Source: an uncultured Bacteroidales bacterium (GTDB lineage Bacteria > Bacteroidota > Bacteroidia > Bacteroidales > P3). Taken from it: a DNA stretch of 37,444 nt. This document shows positions 7,937 through 16,282 of this stretch, in pieces. A program made the position numbers and the translations under genes. Under the pieces are notes generated by a model. That model was not told where the DNA came from. It did not search any database and saw only the letters and a list, made by a program, of their open reading frames with translations. The stretch's first letter is position 1. The number at the start of each line of letters is the position of its first letter. The DNA lies in the NCBI GenBank assembly GCA_949291555.1, contig CASEWE010000016.1, forward strand, positions 40,065 to 77,508, read 5' to 3'.

Positions 7937-8722
7937 TTATTTGCACCGTTCCTCTAATACACCGGCAAACACATTCATTTCTTTTGGGGAAATACCCAGC
8001 CGTACAGCCAGGCTTCGCCAATCCTTTGCTGCACCTGCTATTTCCCGGATGATGCCCTCCGCTGCTTTCCGCCCTATCATATATTCCTCGCAAGCATCCA
8101 GCAAGATATGTGAATCGGCCTTATTGGACATGCCCTGTCGTGGCATTATCCCCATCAGAAAGCCCTAATAAGGCCATTGCGGAAGCGAAATGAATACGGC
8201 GGCCTCCGGCGTGCGGTCGAAACGTCGGGATAGCAACGTATGGTATTTCTCTCCGATGGACAGGACTTCAGTGTGCGCAGCATGGATTCCGGCTTTCTTC
8301 GCAAGCAGGTGGGCGAAATGTTCCCACAGTCCGGCGTCATAATCATCCTTGCGTGAAGGGAATTTGGCGACATATAGCATTTTGTCCTCACCCATGACAC
8401 TCGCCTTCGGCCTCGCCCCCCCAGGAAGACCCCGGCATCACAAGCTGGTTTATCCATTTTCTGGCCGGCAGCTGGTGTTCTTCCTCGCTTCTCTCTATTT
8501 CCATGCTGGCTGCAATCAGTTCTCGCGCATCCGCCAAAGGAGGAATCCCGGATAATTGTTCAAATCCTCGCTCAGGAATAAGTCACCGTGTTTCCTCAGC
8601 CACTCATCATGGAACGAGAAGCTATGACTGTCAGAGCCACGAAATGATTCATATCCCAGTTCTCCGATAAGCTCTATTTCCTTAAGCCAGTCAAAATCGG
8701 CATATGCATGAAGCTTCTTCAT
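7937..8722 (-). pseudogene. hipA: Decayed HipA-family toxin kinase
   Basis: Fragments in different frames line up, in order, with a Bacteroides-type HipA serine/threonine kinase. (1) 8722-8535: intact start, MKKLHAYADFDWLKE through DLNNYPG. (2) From about 8534 to 8425: IPPLADARELIAAS and LPARKWINQLVMPGSS, in another frame after loss of roughly 80 codons. (3) A frameshift at a seven-base C run (8416-8422 on the plus strand), then MLYVAKFPSRKDDYD to SRRFDRTPE. (4) Another frameshift near 8200, then RRIHFASAMALLGLSDGDN. (5) A large deletion near 8130 joins this to the C-terminal ADSHILLDACEEYMI and ends at 7937. The catalytic core between (4) and (5) is missing, so no kinase can be made. Confidence 0.88.
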
Positions 8723-8725
8723 CGC

Positions 8726-8986
8726 CTATTTCTTTTTCGATGCCCGTTTCCTTGTTTTCAGGCTCAAATCCTGCAAAGCCTTACCCGGCTTATCTTCTTT
8801 GGCCAGCCGTAAGATGTCATCATCCAATTGCAGGGCGTAAAGCACCCGAAGATAAATACCGATGGCCACCGTCGGAGCTCCTTTTTCTATGCGCGACACG
8901 GTCAGCGGAGAACAGGTAGCCCGTTCCGCCACCTGTGCCACGCTCAGATTCCTGCGCAGGCGAGCCAGTTTTATCTGCTCTCTCAC
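8726..8986 (-). CDS. hipB: HipB-like antitoxin, XRE helix-turn-helix, altered start
   Basis: An 86-residue DNA-binding protein: IKLARLRRNLSVAQVAERATCSPLTVSRIEKG is a clear XRE helix-turn-helix (given here as its span, residues 5-36), followed by a lysine-rich end ASKKK. HipB-type proteins bind operators and neutralise HipA. The first usable start in this frame is GTG at 8986. A 20-codon frame from ATG 9045 (MTKRTMGTKLPRKSEQKMLV) ends in TGA at 8983 and looks like the expected N-terminus of the same protein, one base out of frame. So either the start has moved to the GTG, with four-base overlap, or hipB is a pseudogene too. It stops 4 bases before the hipA start, the usual spacing for an antitoxin-toxin pair. 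Confidence 0.7.
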   Translation of the reverse strand: MREQIKLARLRRNLSVAQVAERATCSPLTVSRIEKGAPTVAIGIYLRVLYALQLDDDILRLAKEDKPGKALQDLSLKTRKRASKKK

Positions 8987-9045
8987 ACCAGCATCTTCTG
9001 TTCTGATTTTCTTGGCAACTTGGTACCCATTGTGCGCTTAGTCAT

Positions 9046-9844
9046 AATATATCATATAATATCCAAAGGTGATGCTTTTTATTTATTTAATGATGTTTCA
9101 ATGTCGATAATAGGTTTTGAGAGAGTCGCTGTTTTTGTTACGGTGCATTCGTCAAGCGAATAGAACAGTTTGCTTTATCCCCGTGCTTGTACATACGCCC
9201 ATTAAAATGAAGTCAAAGCAGAGGGAAGAAAAGAGATGGCTGCGCCAAACAGGCCAACCGGTTTGCTGGAGGCTACATTATGTTATGACCTGTTTTTCTT
9301 TTGGCTGCAAAATCTTCATGAGAGCCTCTTGCTTTTCGTTGGCTTCGGTTGGAGATAAATCCGCTTATTTTCATACCTTCGCATCGGTAGAAAACAGGTG
9401 GGCTTCGGATGGGAAAGAACGTTTTCCCGTTGGTTCTGTTTCAAGTGAAAAGTGTAGCAAAACGGACGGTTTTTGGCCTCAAAAACAAGCGAAAAAGTTT
9501 TTTACCGTTTTAAAAAAGCAACTCGTTTATTTTGAGTGGTTTATTGGGTTGCGTTGAGAAATTTCCTGTTTTGCGGGAGGAATGCGGTTTTCCATGCGGC
9601 TGCGGGTACCGGGATTCGAGCCTGGGTCAGGGTCAGGGCTGGCGGGGATGGTTTCTGTACGGATGAGGAAGGCGGAGGAGGAAGAAGGAAAGGCGGAATT
9701 TTCTGTTTTTCATTCCTTCAGGCAGCCCGGAGACTCGAAGAAGCATTGAAGAACTTGAAGAAGACTCGTAGAAGAGGAGGAAGAAGGGAAGGCGGAATCG
9801 TCAGAAAATCAGAAAAGAAGTTGCGGAAGATGGGATTCGGAAAA
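9046..9844. other. Intergenic region with no convincing gene
   Basis: The left part (9046 to about 9600) is AT-rich compared with the flanks and belongs with the hip remnant; an ATATATTATG/CATATAATAT-like imperfect dyad at 9043-9062 could be a HipB operator or promoter. A 146-codon open frame (9117-9557, +) shows no family resemblance, has odd composition and is not called. The right part (about 9660-9840) is strongly purine-rich and contains a 25-base direct repeat. Confidence 0.5.
9675..9798. repeat. 25-bp direct repeat in a purine-rich tract
   Basis: The copies are at 9675-9699 and 9774-9798, 99 bases apart, and differ at one base (GAGGAGGAAGAAGG then A/G AAGGCGGAAT). The intervening DNA is also purine-rich, with several GAAGAA runs. 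Confidence 0.8.
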
Positions 9845-10099
9845 ATGAATTTTAGAGGATTGGCGTTGGCCGGGACGGTTTTCGTTTTCCTGCTGTTTTC
9901 CGGGGGATGCCGGAATCAGTATTATTTTCCGGGTGGAAACCCTAAAAAGCGGGTTGCGCCGAAGGATTGCGGCTGTCCTTCGTATGAAGTCATCGGGGAG
10001 GCGGGGGCGGCTTCGTCCATAGAAGACAGTTTGGCGGCATGTCCGGTTTCCCCGGCCAAGGAAAGGGCATTCCTTGCGGAGGGCGGAACCGTGCGGTAG
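9845..10099 (+). CDS. Small lipoprotein of unknown function
   Basis: An 84-residue protein with a basic N-terminus, a hydrophobic segment and a lipobox ending LLFSGGC (Cys at about residue 22), so it should be exported and lipidated. The mature part holds a CGCPSYEV motif near residue 41-48 and otherwise lacks features. The start at ATG 9845 (MNFRG) gives a normal lipoprotein signal; ATG 9830 in the same frame (MGFGKMNF) is also possible. The frame is open further upstream through purine-rich DNA that is unlikely to be coding. The sprT-like gene converges on it from the other strand. Confidence 0.6.
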   Translation: MNFRGLALAGTVFVFLLFSGGCRNQYYFPGGNPKKRVAPKDCGCPSYEVIGEAGAASSIEDSLAACPVSPAKERAFLAEGGTVR

Positions 10100-10135
10100 G
10101 CCGGTGCGGGCGTTTTTCTCCGGTGCGGGCGTTTT

Positions 10136-11044
10136 TCAAGAGGAACCGTCCTTGTCGCGACCTGTTCCGGCAAGTTCTGCCGCTTCCACTTCCACGGACT
10201 GGTGGATGCGGATGATGCGATGGGTCTTGACGGATTCCGCCTTGGAGAAAGAGGGGCCTTTTTCCAAGATGCGGAACATTTCCCCTTCCATCCGGAAAAG
10301 GCTTCCTTCAGGCAGGCTTCCGGAAACGACCGGGCCGGAAACACGATAGGCGCTTTTTTCAGCCATCGGCCTGCGCTTCTTCTCGTTTTCCATTTTTTCC
10401 AATTGCCGGCGTATTTCTTTTTGCCGGGCGGTTTCTTTTTCTTGCCTGATTTTTTCGGAAAGCAGCCTGTCCTTTTCCGGAAGGGCGGGAGAGGGGATGA
10501 CGATTCCTTTCCGCATGAGCTGGCGGCAGGTTTGGAAAAAGGCTTTTCGGTCGGATCCGTACCGGGCGCAAGCTTGTTCGAGCCCGGCTTCGAAGAACCG
10601 GCTTGTCTTGATGAAATACGTGTCGATGGCTTGGAGGACTTCCCCGGGAAAGATGTCCGTGGAATGGAAAGGAACGAAAATTTTGCGGAAATTGCTTTTC
10701 CATTCCTTCCCGTGGGCGGGGACCCCTTCCCCGTATTGCTTCCGGGTGACGAAGTGGGCCCATTCGTGCAGGAAGACGAACAAGAGCGCGTAAGGGTTCA
10801 GGTCGATCTGCAGCGATATGGTGTGCATGCTGTCGAACCCCTTCCGGATGGCAGCGGGGCTTTCGGCTTTCGGGGGGGCATAATAGCCCAAAGTACGTCC
10901 TTTCCGGGAAGAAAAGGCGATCCTTGCAGGATGGATCCGGAGCATTTGCAGGATTTTGGGAAGGGCTTCCTCGATGATATAAGGCTTGAGCGCTTTTTCC
11001 AGATCCCGTTCGACACGGATGGAAGGCTGTTTCGGCATGGGCAT
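10136..11044 (-). CDS. SprT-like zinc metallopeptidase domain protein
   Basis: A 302-residue protein with the SprT/SprT-like zinc site: HEWAH at residues 93-97 and a third likely ligand, His111, in VPAHGKEWK. An upstream stretch (MHTISLQIDLNPYALLFVFLHEWAHF region) matches the usual strand-helix order of SprT-like domains. Residues 195-235 are highly charged (KIRQEKETARQKEIRRQLEK) and likely form a coiled coil; the C-terminal 70 residues look like a small beta domain. The family includes eukaryotic Spartan, which cleaves DNA-protein crosslinks; the bacterial role is unknown. No signal peptide is present, so it is cytosolic. It is transcribed away from the ABC exporter. Confidence 0.8.
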   Translation of the reverse strand: MPMPKQPSIRVERDLEKALKPYIIEEALPKILQMLRIHPARIAFSSRKGRTLGYYAPPKAESPAAIRKGFDSMHTISLQIDLNPYALLFVFLHEWAHFVTRKQYGEGVPAHGKEWKSNFRKIFVPFHSTDIFPGEVLQAIDTYFIKTSRFFEAGLEQACARYGSDRKAFFQTCRQLMRKGIVIPSPALPEKDRLLSEKIRQEKETARQKEIRRQLEKMENEKKRRPMAEKSAYRVSGPVVSGSLPEGSLFRMEGEMFRILEKGPSFSKAESVKTHRIIRIHQSVEVEAAELAGTGRDKDGSS

Positions 11045-11048
11045 GCTG

Positions 11049-11056
11049 CAAATTTA
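11049..11056 (-). promoter_or_regulatory. Candidate -7 element for the sprT-like gene
   Basis: Read on the minus strand this is TAAATTTG, an exact TAnnTTTG match five bases before the start codon. No good -33 TTTG is found at 19-21 bases. The closeness to the ATG implies a nearly leaderless transcript, which weakens the call. Confidence 0.35.
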
Positions 11057-11088
11057 CGGAGCGGCAGGCAAAATCGGAAAATAACTGT

Positions 11089-11096
11089 TACTTTTG
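11089..11096 (+). promoter_or_regulatory. Candidate -7 element for the ABC exporter gene
   Basis: TACTTTTG is an exact TAnnTTTG match 25 bases before the start codon of the exporter. There is no clear -33 box. Together with the element at 11049-11056 it would form a divergent promoter pair. Confidence 0.45.
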
Positions 11097-11121
11097 CCCA
11101 TTCCAAGCGGGAAGTGCGTTT

Positions 11122-12939
11122 ATGGACGATTTGAAGCATTTCATCAGGAGCCTGTTCCGGTACAAAGGCTTTATCGGGTTGAACTTGTTCTTCAACGTCC
11201 TTTATGTTTTCACTTCGGCTTTCTCCATCACGCTTATCGCCCCTTTTGTGTCGGTTCTTTTCGGCATGGTGCCTTCCGTGGAAGCCGAGCCGGATTTCGG
11301 CTGGAACACGGATGCGATCCTGCAATGGGCTTACTACCATATCGGGCAGTTCCAACTGAGGCATGGCACCATGGATGCCTTGCTGCTGCTTTCGGCCGCT
11401 TTCATGGCGGCAACGCTTTTGTCGAATACGTTCCGTTACCTTTCCCTGTTCTTCCTTTGCAATGTGCGAAGCGGAATCCTGCGCGATCTGCGGACGTCTT
11501 TTTACCGGCACATGATGCTTCTGCCGGTGGGCTACTTTTCCGAAAAACGGAAAGGCGACTTGCTTTCCCGCATCAATAGCGATGTGGGGGAAGTCGAGTG
11601 GGCCGTGGTCCGTTCCTTGCAAGGAGCGTTCATGGAACCCCTTTTCGTGCTGGTGTTCGTGGCCGGCTTGTTTGTCATAAGCTGGCAGCTTTCCTTGGCG
11701 GTATTCTTCTCCTTGCCATTGGTCATGTACGTGGCAGGCAAGGTGGGGGCCAGCCTGAAGCGGAAATCGGATAAGGTGCAAGGGATGCTGGGCAAAATGG
11801 TTGCGAGCGTGGAGGAAGCGATCAACGGGCTGCGCATCATCAAGTCGTTCAACCTTATCGAAATGGTCGAGAAAGAGTTCGACAAGCGCAACCAGCGTTA
11901 TGTCAAGGAATTGAATGCAGTCTTGCGCCGCCGGGACCTTTCAGGCCCTTTGACCGAAATCATGTTGATCAGCGTTACCTTGGGTGTGATGCTTTTCGGC
12001 GGGCTGAAGGTGGTTCAAGGCGGGATGAATGCCGACATGTTCGTCTTGTTCGTCCTGCTTCTCATCAAAACCATATCTCCGGCAAAGCATGCGGTAACGG
12101 CTTTTTACGATATACAAAAGGGGCGCGCGGCGCTGGAGCGGGTGTATGCGGTTTTCCACGAGCCGGCAGGGGATTCCGACCGTCCCGGAGCCTTGGAAAA
12201 GAAAAGTTTCGATTCCAGCATCCTTTACGATGACGTTTGTTTCAGCTACCCGGGTTCGGACAAGCTTGTCTTGGACAAGGTCGGCTTGAAGATGGAAAAA
12301 GGGAAGACGTATGCGTTCGTGGGGCCGTCCGGGGCCGGGAAGACCACCATCGCCGATTTGCTGAGCCGTTTCTACGACCCTTCTTCCGGGCGGATTCTCT
12401 TGGACGGGACGGATTTGCGGGATTTGAAGCGCGAGGATTTGCGCGCGCTTGTCGGAACCGTGGGCCAGTTCCCTTTCTTGTGGCACGACACGGTTGCCGA
12501 GAACATCCGTTTCGGGAAGGAGGATGCGGGCAGGGAGGAAGTGGAAGCGGCCGCCCGCAAGGCCAATGCCCATGAATTCATCATGGCGTTGCCGCAGGGC
12601 TACGATACGAACCTCGGGGATAACGGGATGACTTTGTCGGGCGGGCAGCGGCAGCGCATTGTCATTGCCCGGGCTATTTTGAAGAACGCCCCGATCCTGG
12701 TGCTGGACGAAGCCACTTCGGCTTTGGATACCCAGTCCGAAGCCTTGGTGCAGGATGCTTTGTCCAAACTCATGCAAGGCCGCACGTCCATTGTGATCGC
12801 CCACCGGATAAGCACGGTCCGCAATGCCGATTGCATCGTGGTGTTCGACCACGGCCGGATCGTGGAACAAGGAACGCACAAGGAATTGATGGAAAAGAAC
12901 GGGGTTTATGCCCAATATGTCAATTTGCAAGCCTTATGA
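11122..12939 (+). CDS. MsbA-like ABC exporter (fused permease and ATPase)
   Basis: A 605-residue half-transporter that would act as a homodimer in the inner membrane. Residues 1-320 hold about six membrane segments (for example GFIGLNLFFNVLYVF and VLVFVAGLFVISW) with the coupling-region LLSRINSDVGEVE typical of type IV exporters. The nucleotide-binding domain has Walker A GPSGAGKTT near residue 403, signature LSGGQRQRIVIARAI, Walker B ILVLDEATSALD and the histidine in AHRIST. MsbA-type proteins flip lipid A core or other lipids; related members export peptides or drugs, so the substrate is open. Its stop overlaps the next gene's start by four bases (ATGA), indicating translational coupling to an amidohydrolase. 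Confidence 0.92.
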   Translation: MDDLKHFIRSLFRYKGFIGLNLFFNVLYVFTSAFSITLIAPFVSVLFGMVPSVEAEPDFGWNTDAILQWAYYHIGQFQLRHGTMDALLLLSAAFMAATLLSNTFRYLSLFFLCNVRSGILRDLRTSFYRHMMLLPVGYFSEKRKGDLLSRINSDVGEVEWAVVRSLQGAFMEPLFVLVFVAGLFVISWQLSLAVFFSLPLVMYVAGKVGASLKRKSDKVQGMLGKMVASVEEAINGLRIIKSFNLIEMVEKEFDKRNQRYVKELNAVLRRRDLSGPLTEIMLISVTLGVMLFGGLKVVQGGMNADMFVLFVLLLIKTISPAKHAVTAFYDIQKGRAALERVYAVFHEPAGDSDRPGALEKKSFDSSILYDDVCFSYPGSDKLVLDKVGLKMEKGKTYAFVGPSGAGKTTIADLLSRFYDPSSGRILLDGTDLRDLKREDLRALVGTVGQFPFLWHDTVAENIRFGKEDAGREEVEAAARKANAHEFIMALPQGYDTNLGDNGMTLSGGQRQRIVIARAILKNAPILVLDEATSALDTQSEALVQDALSKLMQGRTSIVIAHRISTVRNADCIVVFDHGRIVEQGTHKELMEKNGVYAQYVNLQAL

Positions 12940-14120
12940 CAGGAATACAGGAAAGAGTGCTGGCCCTTTCGGCCGGATTCGAGCAAGAAATCATAGCGCT
13001 TCGCCGCCATTTGCACCGCTATCCGGAACTTTCCACCTTGGAGTCGGCCACCAGCGGCTTCATTCAAGAGCGGCTTTCCGAGTGGGGGATTCCTTTCAAA
13101 AGCGGCTATTCCGGAACGGGTGTCGTAGGATTGGTGACGGGAAGGAATCCGGGGAAACGCTGCATCGCTTTGCGGGCGGATATGGACGCCCTCCCCATCC
13201 AGGAAGAAACCGGTTTGGAATTTTCTTCCTGCAAGCCGGGCGTGATGCACGCTTGCGGGCACGATGTGCACATGGCTTGCCTTTTGGGCGCGGCCAGGAT
13301 TCTCAAGGCCATGGAGGATGCGTGGGAAGGGACGGTCAAGCTGATATTCCAGCCATCCGAGGAGGATTTCCGGGCCGGGGCTCCGGTCATGATACGGCAA
13401 GGCGTATTGCGCGACCCGGTTCCTGACCGCATGTTTGCCTTGCATGTCCTTCCCGAGCTGGATTGCGGCAAGATAGGGTGGAAAGCGGGCCCTTACATGG
13501 CTTCTACCGATGAATTGTATTTGCGCGTGCTGGGGAAAGGCGGCCATGCCGCCACGCCGGAACGGAATGTGGATGCCGTGGTGATTGCCGCCTACGTCGT
13601 TACGGCTTTGCAGCAGATTGTGAGCCGGCAGGCGCCGCCCTATGTCCCGACCGTGCTTTCCTTCGGGCGTATTTCCGGCCAAGGCCGGACCAATATCATC
13701 CCCGGCGAAGTGGAAATGGAGGGAACGCTCCGCACATTCGACGAGCAATGGCGGGCCGAAGCCCACGAGCGCATAGCCCGCTGCGCCGAACACGTGGCCT
13801 TGTCGATGGGAGGGCGCTGCGAATTGCGGATCGAGCACGGCTATCCTTTCCTTTCCAACAACGAGGCGGCGGCAAGGCGAGTGGAGGAAACGGCGGTTGA
13901 GCTGCTGGGCGCGGATCATGTGGAACAACTGCCCTTGCGGATGACGGCCGAGGATTTCGCCTATTATGCCCGCGAAATCCCCGCCTGCATGTTCCGCTTA
14001 GGCGTCCGCCCGCCCGGGTTGGAACAGCCTTCCAACTTGCATACGGGCAAGCTGATGATCGATGAACGAGCCATCCGGACAGGCATGCAGATGCTGGCTA
14101 TGCTGGGAATCGGCGGGTAA
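12936..14120 (+). CDS. M20-family amidohydrolase (N-acyl amino acid/hippurate type)
   Basis: A 394-residue metal-dependent hydrolase cleaving an acyl group or peptide from an amino acid. Landmarks of the M20D group: LHRYPELS near the start, ALRADMDALPIQE with the metal-side Asp, the HACGHDVH metal motif, FQPSEE with the catalytic glutamate, GKGGHAATPE and SNLHTGK near the end with a metal-ligand histidine. There is no signal peptide. The ATG at 12936 overlaps the exporter stop; homology begins immediately after it. Natural substrates of this group vary (N-acetyl amino acids, hippurate, auxin conjugates, N-acetyl-diaminopimelate), so the exact one is not assigned. Coupling to the exporter is more likely operon convenience than proof of shared function. 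Confidence 0.9.
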   Translation: MTGIQERVLALSAGFEQEIIALRRHLHRYPELSTLESATSGFIQERLSEWGIPFKSGYSGTGVVGLVTGRNPGKRCIALRADMDALPIQEETGLEFSSCKPGVMHACGHDVHMACLLGAARILKAMEDAWEGTVKLIFQPSEEDFRAGAPVMIRQGVLRDPVPDRMFALHVLPELDCGKIGWKAGPYMASTDELYLRVLGKGGHAATPERNVDAVVIAAYVVTALQQIVSRQAPPYVPTVLSFGRISGQGRTNIIPGEVEMEGTLRTFDEQWRAEAHERIARCAEHVALSMGGRCELRIEHGYPFLSNNEAAARRVEETAVELLGADHVEQLPLRMTAEDFAYYAREIPACMFRLGVRPPGLEQPSNLHTGKLMIDERAIRTGMQMLAMLGIGG

Positions 14121-14146
14121 ACGTTTCCGGTTTCCTTCATCCGGGC

Positions 14147-14168
14147 GCTGCCGCCCCAAGGCGGCAGC
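14147..14168. terminator. Hairpin between convergent genes
   Basis: GCTGCCGCC (14147-14155) and GGCGGCAGC (14160-14168) form a perfect nine-pair stem with a CCAA loop, 26 bases after the amidohydrolase stop. No T run follows, so termination is likely but not certain. Confidence 0.5.
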
Positions 14169-14278
14169 CTTCCAAGGTCTTGCGCGCAAGATTCCCGCTT
14201 CTTGGTCCTTGCGCATGGTTCCCCGACGGAGTCGCGCCCGTTTTCCGGAGAGGCTCCGGCCTATCTATTGCGAGGATT

Positions 14279-14878
14279 CTAATTTTCTAGGGTGTAATCC
14301 ACGTCTTCGATGTCCCCGTTCACGAGCTTCTTCCCGCTTTTCCGGATAAGGCTGCGGACATGGAGCAGGACGGCGAAGTTGGTCACGGCATAGAAGATGG
14401 CGCCTAATCCGAAGAGGACGAATAGGGTATTGTTGGTAAAGCCGGGATAAAAGCAGACGAAAATGCCTAAGCCGAGCAAGAGGAAACCAAGAAGGTATTC
14501 GGCCAGGTTGGCTTTTATGCCCCATTTGCGCACGCTTGCCAGAGAGGCGATCTGGCCTATGCCGCCCAAGGCGAGGATGATGCCCAGCAGGAACATGAGC
14601 AAGTGGATGAAGAAATCGGGTTTGGCCAGCAAGGCGATGCCGACCGCCAGGCTGACGGCAAGGTTGAGGTAGTTGAAAGCGGCAGGGCGGCCGCCTTTGA
14701 AAGTGAAGATGGATAGGAAGGCCACGATGCCTACGAAAAGGATGGAGGCGCCTATCACGATGACGAAGACCCGGGCCGAAGTATCGGGAAAAAGGCAGAA
14801 AACAAGCCCGATGAGCAAAGCGAGGACGGTGCGGAGGATGATTTTCCCAAAATCGAGGGAAGAAAGATACAGGTTCAT
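14279..14878 (-). CDS. DUF308 (HdeD-like) membrane protein
   Basis: A 199-residue protein made almost entirely of short hydrophobic segments, about six in three pairs (such as TVLALLIGLVFCLFP and LLMFLLGIILALGGIGQIASL), ending in a charged tail with LVNGDIEDVDYTLEN. This is the DUF308/HdeD arrangement; E. coli HdeD is linked to acid resistance, but function in Bacteroidota is unknown. The ATG at 14878 (MNLYLSSLDFGK) was chosen because the longer frame would begin inside the promoter region. It is a single gene, converging with the amidohydrolase and divergent from the EamA permease. Confidence 0.8.
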   Translation of the reverse strand: MNLYLSSLDFGKIILRTVLALLIGLVFCLFPDTSARVFVIVIGASILFVGIVAFLSIFTFKGGRPAAFNYLNLAVSLAVGIALLAKPDFFIHLLMFLLGIILALGGIGQIASLASVRKWGIKANLAEYLLGFLLLGLGIFVCFYPGFTNNTLFVLFGLGAIFYAVTNFAVLLHVRSLIRKSGKKLVNGDIEDVDYTLEN

Positions 14879-14891
14879 GGTTTTGTATTTC

Positions 14892-14901
14892 TGCAAAGGT
14901 A
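14892..14901 (-). promoter_or_regulatory. Promoter -7 element for the DUF308 gene
   Basis: The minus strand reads TACCTTTGCA, an exact Bacteroidota -7 match, 14 bases before the start codon. It faces away from a second identical element at 14925-14934. Confidence 0.6.
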
Positions 14902-14924
14902 AGGATTTTTTCGGCCGGCTGTCG

Positions 14925-14934
14925 TACCTTTGCA
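14925..14934 (+). promoter_or_regulatory. Promoter -7 element for the EamA gene
   Basis: TACCTTTGCA, an exact -7 match in the plus direction, with only a T-rich block (14905-14911) where the -33 box should be. It would give a leader of about 205 bases before the EamA start, in which I recognise no riboswitch. Confidence 0.55.
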
Positions 14935-15144
14935 CGGTTTTTCGAGGACCGGCCGCCTGCCTCGGAATCCCTGCGGTTGCCCGTGTTCCGGCAGCGGGCG
15001 GTTTTTCGGTGAAGGCGGCCGGTTCCGTCGTGTTCGAAAGGTCCGAGGCGCTATGGGAAATTTCAGCGGGATCGGGTCCCGGGGGTTCCGGGATAGCGGC
15101 GGTCGGGCCAAGCGAAATTCGAGTCGGACTCTAAAACATCAGGC

Positions 15145-16134
15145 ATGTCGGGCATAAGACGTGAAGGCTCCGGAGCATTGCGCGGCCATTTGGCTATTCT
15201 GGCAGCGAATATCATTTTCGGCATCAATATCCCGGTTTCCAAGCTGGCCATGCCCGAATACGTTTCGGCTTTCGCCATGGCCTTTTTCCGTACTTTCGGG
15301 GCTTTGCTGTTCTTTTGGACGGTTTCCTTGTTCGTAAAGCGCGAACGCGTGCCTTTGCGGGACATGGGGGCTTTGTCTTTGGCGGCTGTTTTCGGGGTTT
15401 TGCTGAATCAGATGCTCTATGTGGCGGGCTTGCAGTACGCTTCTCCGGTGGAAACGGCTATTGTCGTGACATTCACGCCAATACTTACCATGGTGTTGTC
15501 GGCTTTCTTTCTGCGGGAGCCGATTACATGGATGAAAGCCGCCGGCGTCGCGCTGGGATTGAGCGGGGCTGTGCTGATGATCGGCGGGAAGTATTGGTTC
15601 GGGGAAGGCGTTACCGAAGCGGGGCGCAACAGCGTGTTCGGCATTGCCTTGTGCCTGGTGAGCGGTTTATCGTATGCGATTTACCTTACGGCTTTCCGGA
15701 ATGTGGTGGCGCGTTACAGGCCGGTGACCGTAATGAAATGGATGTTTCTGGCATCGGCTGTCCTCTCGGGCCCGTTCTTGTGGAAATCGGTGAGCGGCAT
15801 CGATTACGCGGCTGTGCCCGCCAAGGTTTATTTTTATTTGGGATTCACGGTCCTGGGAGCAACGTGCTTCGCTTATCTTCTGATTCCTGTCGCGCAGAAA
15901 AACTTGCGGCCTACGGTGTTGAGCGTGTACAATTACTTGCAGCCTATCACGGCTTCCTGCTTGGCGCTCATCCTCGGGCAAGACAGCTTCGGCTGGATAA
16001 AAGGCTTGTCGACGCTTTTGGTCTTTGCCGGCGTTTTCTTTGTAACCCGGAGCAAGTCGAGGGTGGAGCTGGAGATGGAAGCGCGCGACAAGAAGCCGTT
16101 GGTCATGCACTGGCCCCGGATCGGCGGGCGCTGA
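15145..16134 (+). CDS. EamA-family (DMT) permease
   Basis: A 329-residue inner-membrane protein with about ten hydrophobic segments in two EamA repeats. The first repeat opens HLAILAANIIFGINIPVSKLAM, with the usual WG-like entry replaced by FG; the second starts near residue 165 (GIALCLVSGLSYAIYLTAFR). QMLYVAGLQYASPVETAIV and VLSVYNYLQPITASCLALILGQD are typical family segments. Members export amino acids, purines or other metabolites, and the substrate cannot be told from the sequence. A short charged tail (RSKSRVELEMEARDKK) is cytosolic. guaB follows 269 bases later behind its own promoter. Confidence 0.9.
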   Translation: MSGIRREGSGALRGHLAILAANIIFGINIPVSKLAMPEYVSAFAMAFFRTFGALLFFWTVSLFVKRERVPLRDMGALSLAAVFGVLLNQMLYVAGLQYASPVETAIVVTFTPILTMVLSAFFLREPITWMKAAGVALGLSGAVLMIGGKYWFGEGVTEAGRNSVFGIALCLVSGLSYAIYLTAFRNVVARYRPVTVMKWMFLASAVLSGPFLWKSVSGIDYAAVPAKVYFYLGFTVLGATCFAYLLIPVAQKNLRPTVLSVYNYLQPITASCLALILGQDSFGWIKGLSTLLVFAGVFFVTRSKSRVELEMEARDKKPLVMHWPRIGGR

Positions 16135-16250
16135 AAGGACTGACTTTGCTTTTCCAATGCGCCGTTGCAGGTTTTGGCTTGGGGAAGCAGGGCCGGGATC
16201 GGCGGGATTTCCGGAGAGGTGGAGCCGCCCGTTGAGCGTTGCTTTCAGGG

Positions 16251-16282
16251 CTTGTAGAAGTTCGGGCAGATTCTTAAATTTG
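16251..16282 (+). promoter_or_regulatory. Candidate guaB promoter
   Basis: TAAATTTG at 16275-16282 is an exact -7 match, with CTTG (16251-16254, three of four bases of TTTG) 20 bases upstream. It lies about 120 bases before the guaB start. Confidence 0.5.

Noticed and set aside
8416..8422. Seven-base C run in hipA as a phase-variation switch
   Set aside because: Restoring the frame there would not help, because large deletions on both sides remove essential parts of the kinase.
9117..9557. 146-codon frame in the low-GC region
   Set aside because: No family resemblance, Lys/Phe/Cys composition unlike neighbours and no convincing start context; left as intergenic.
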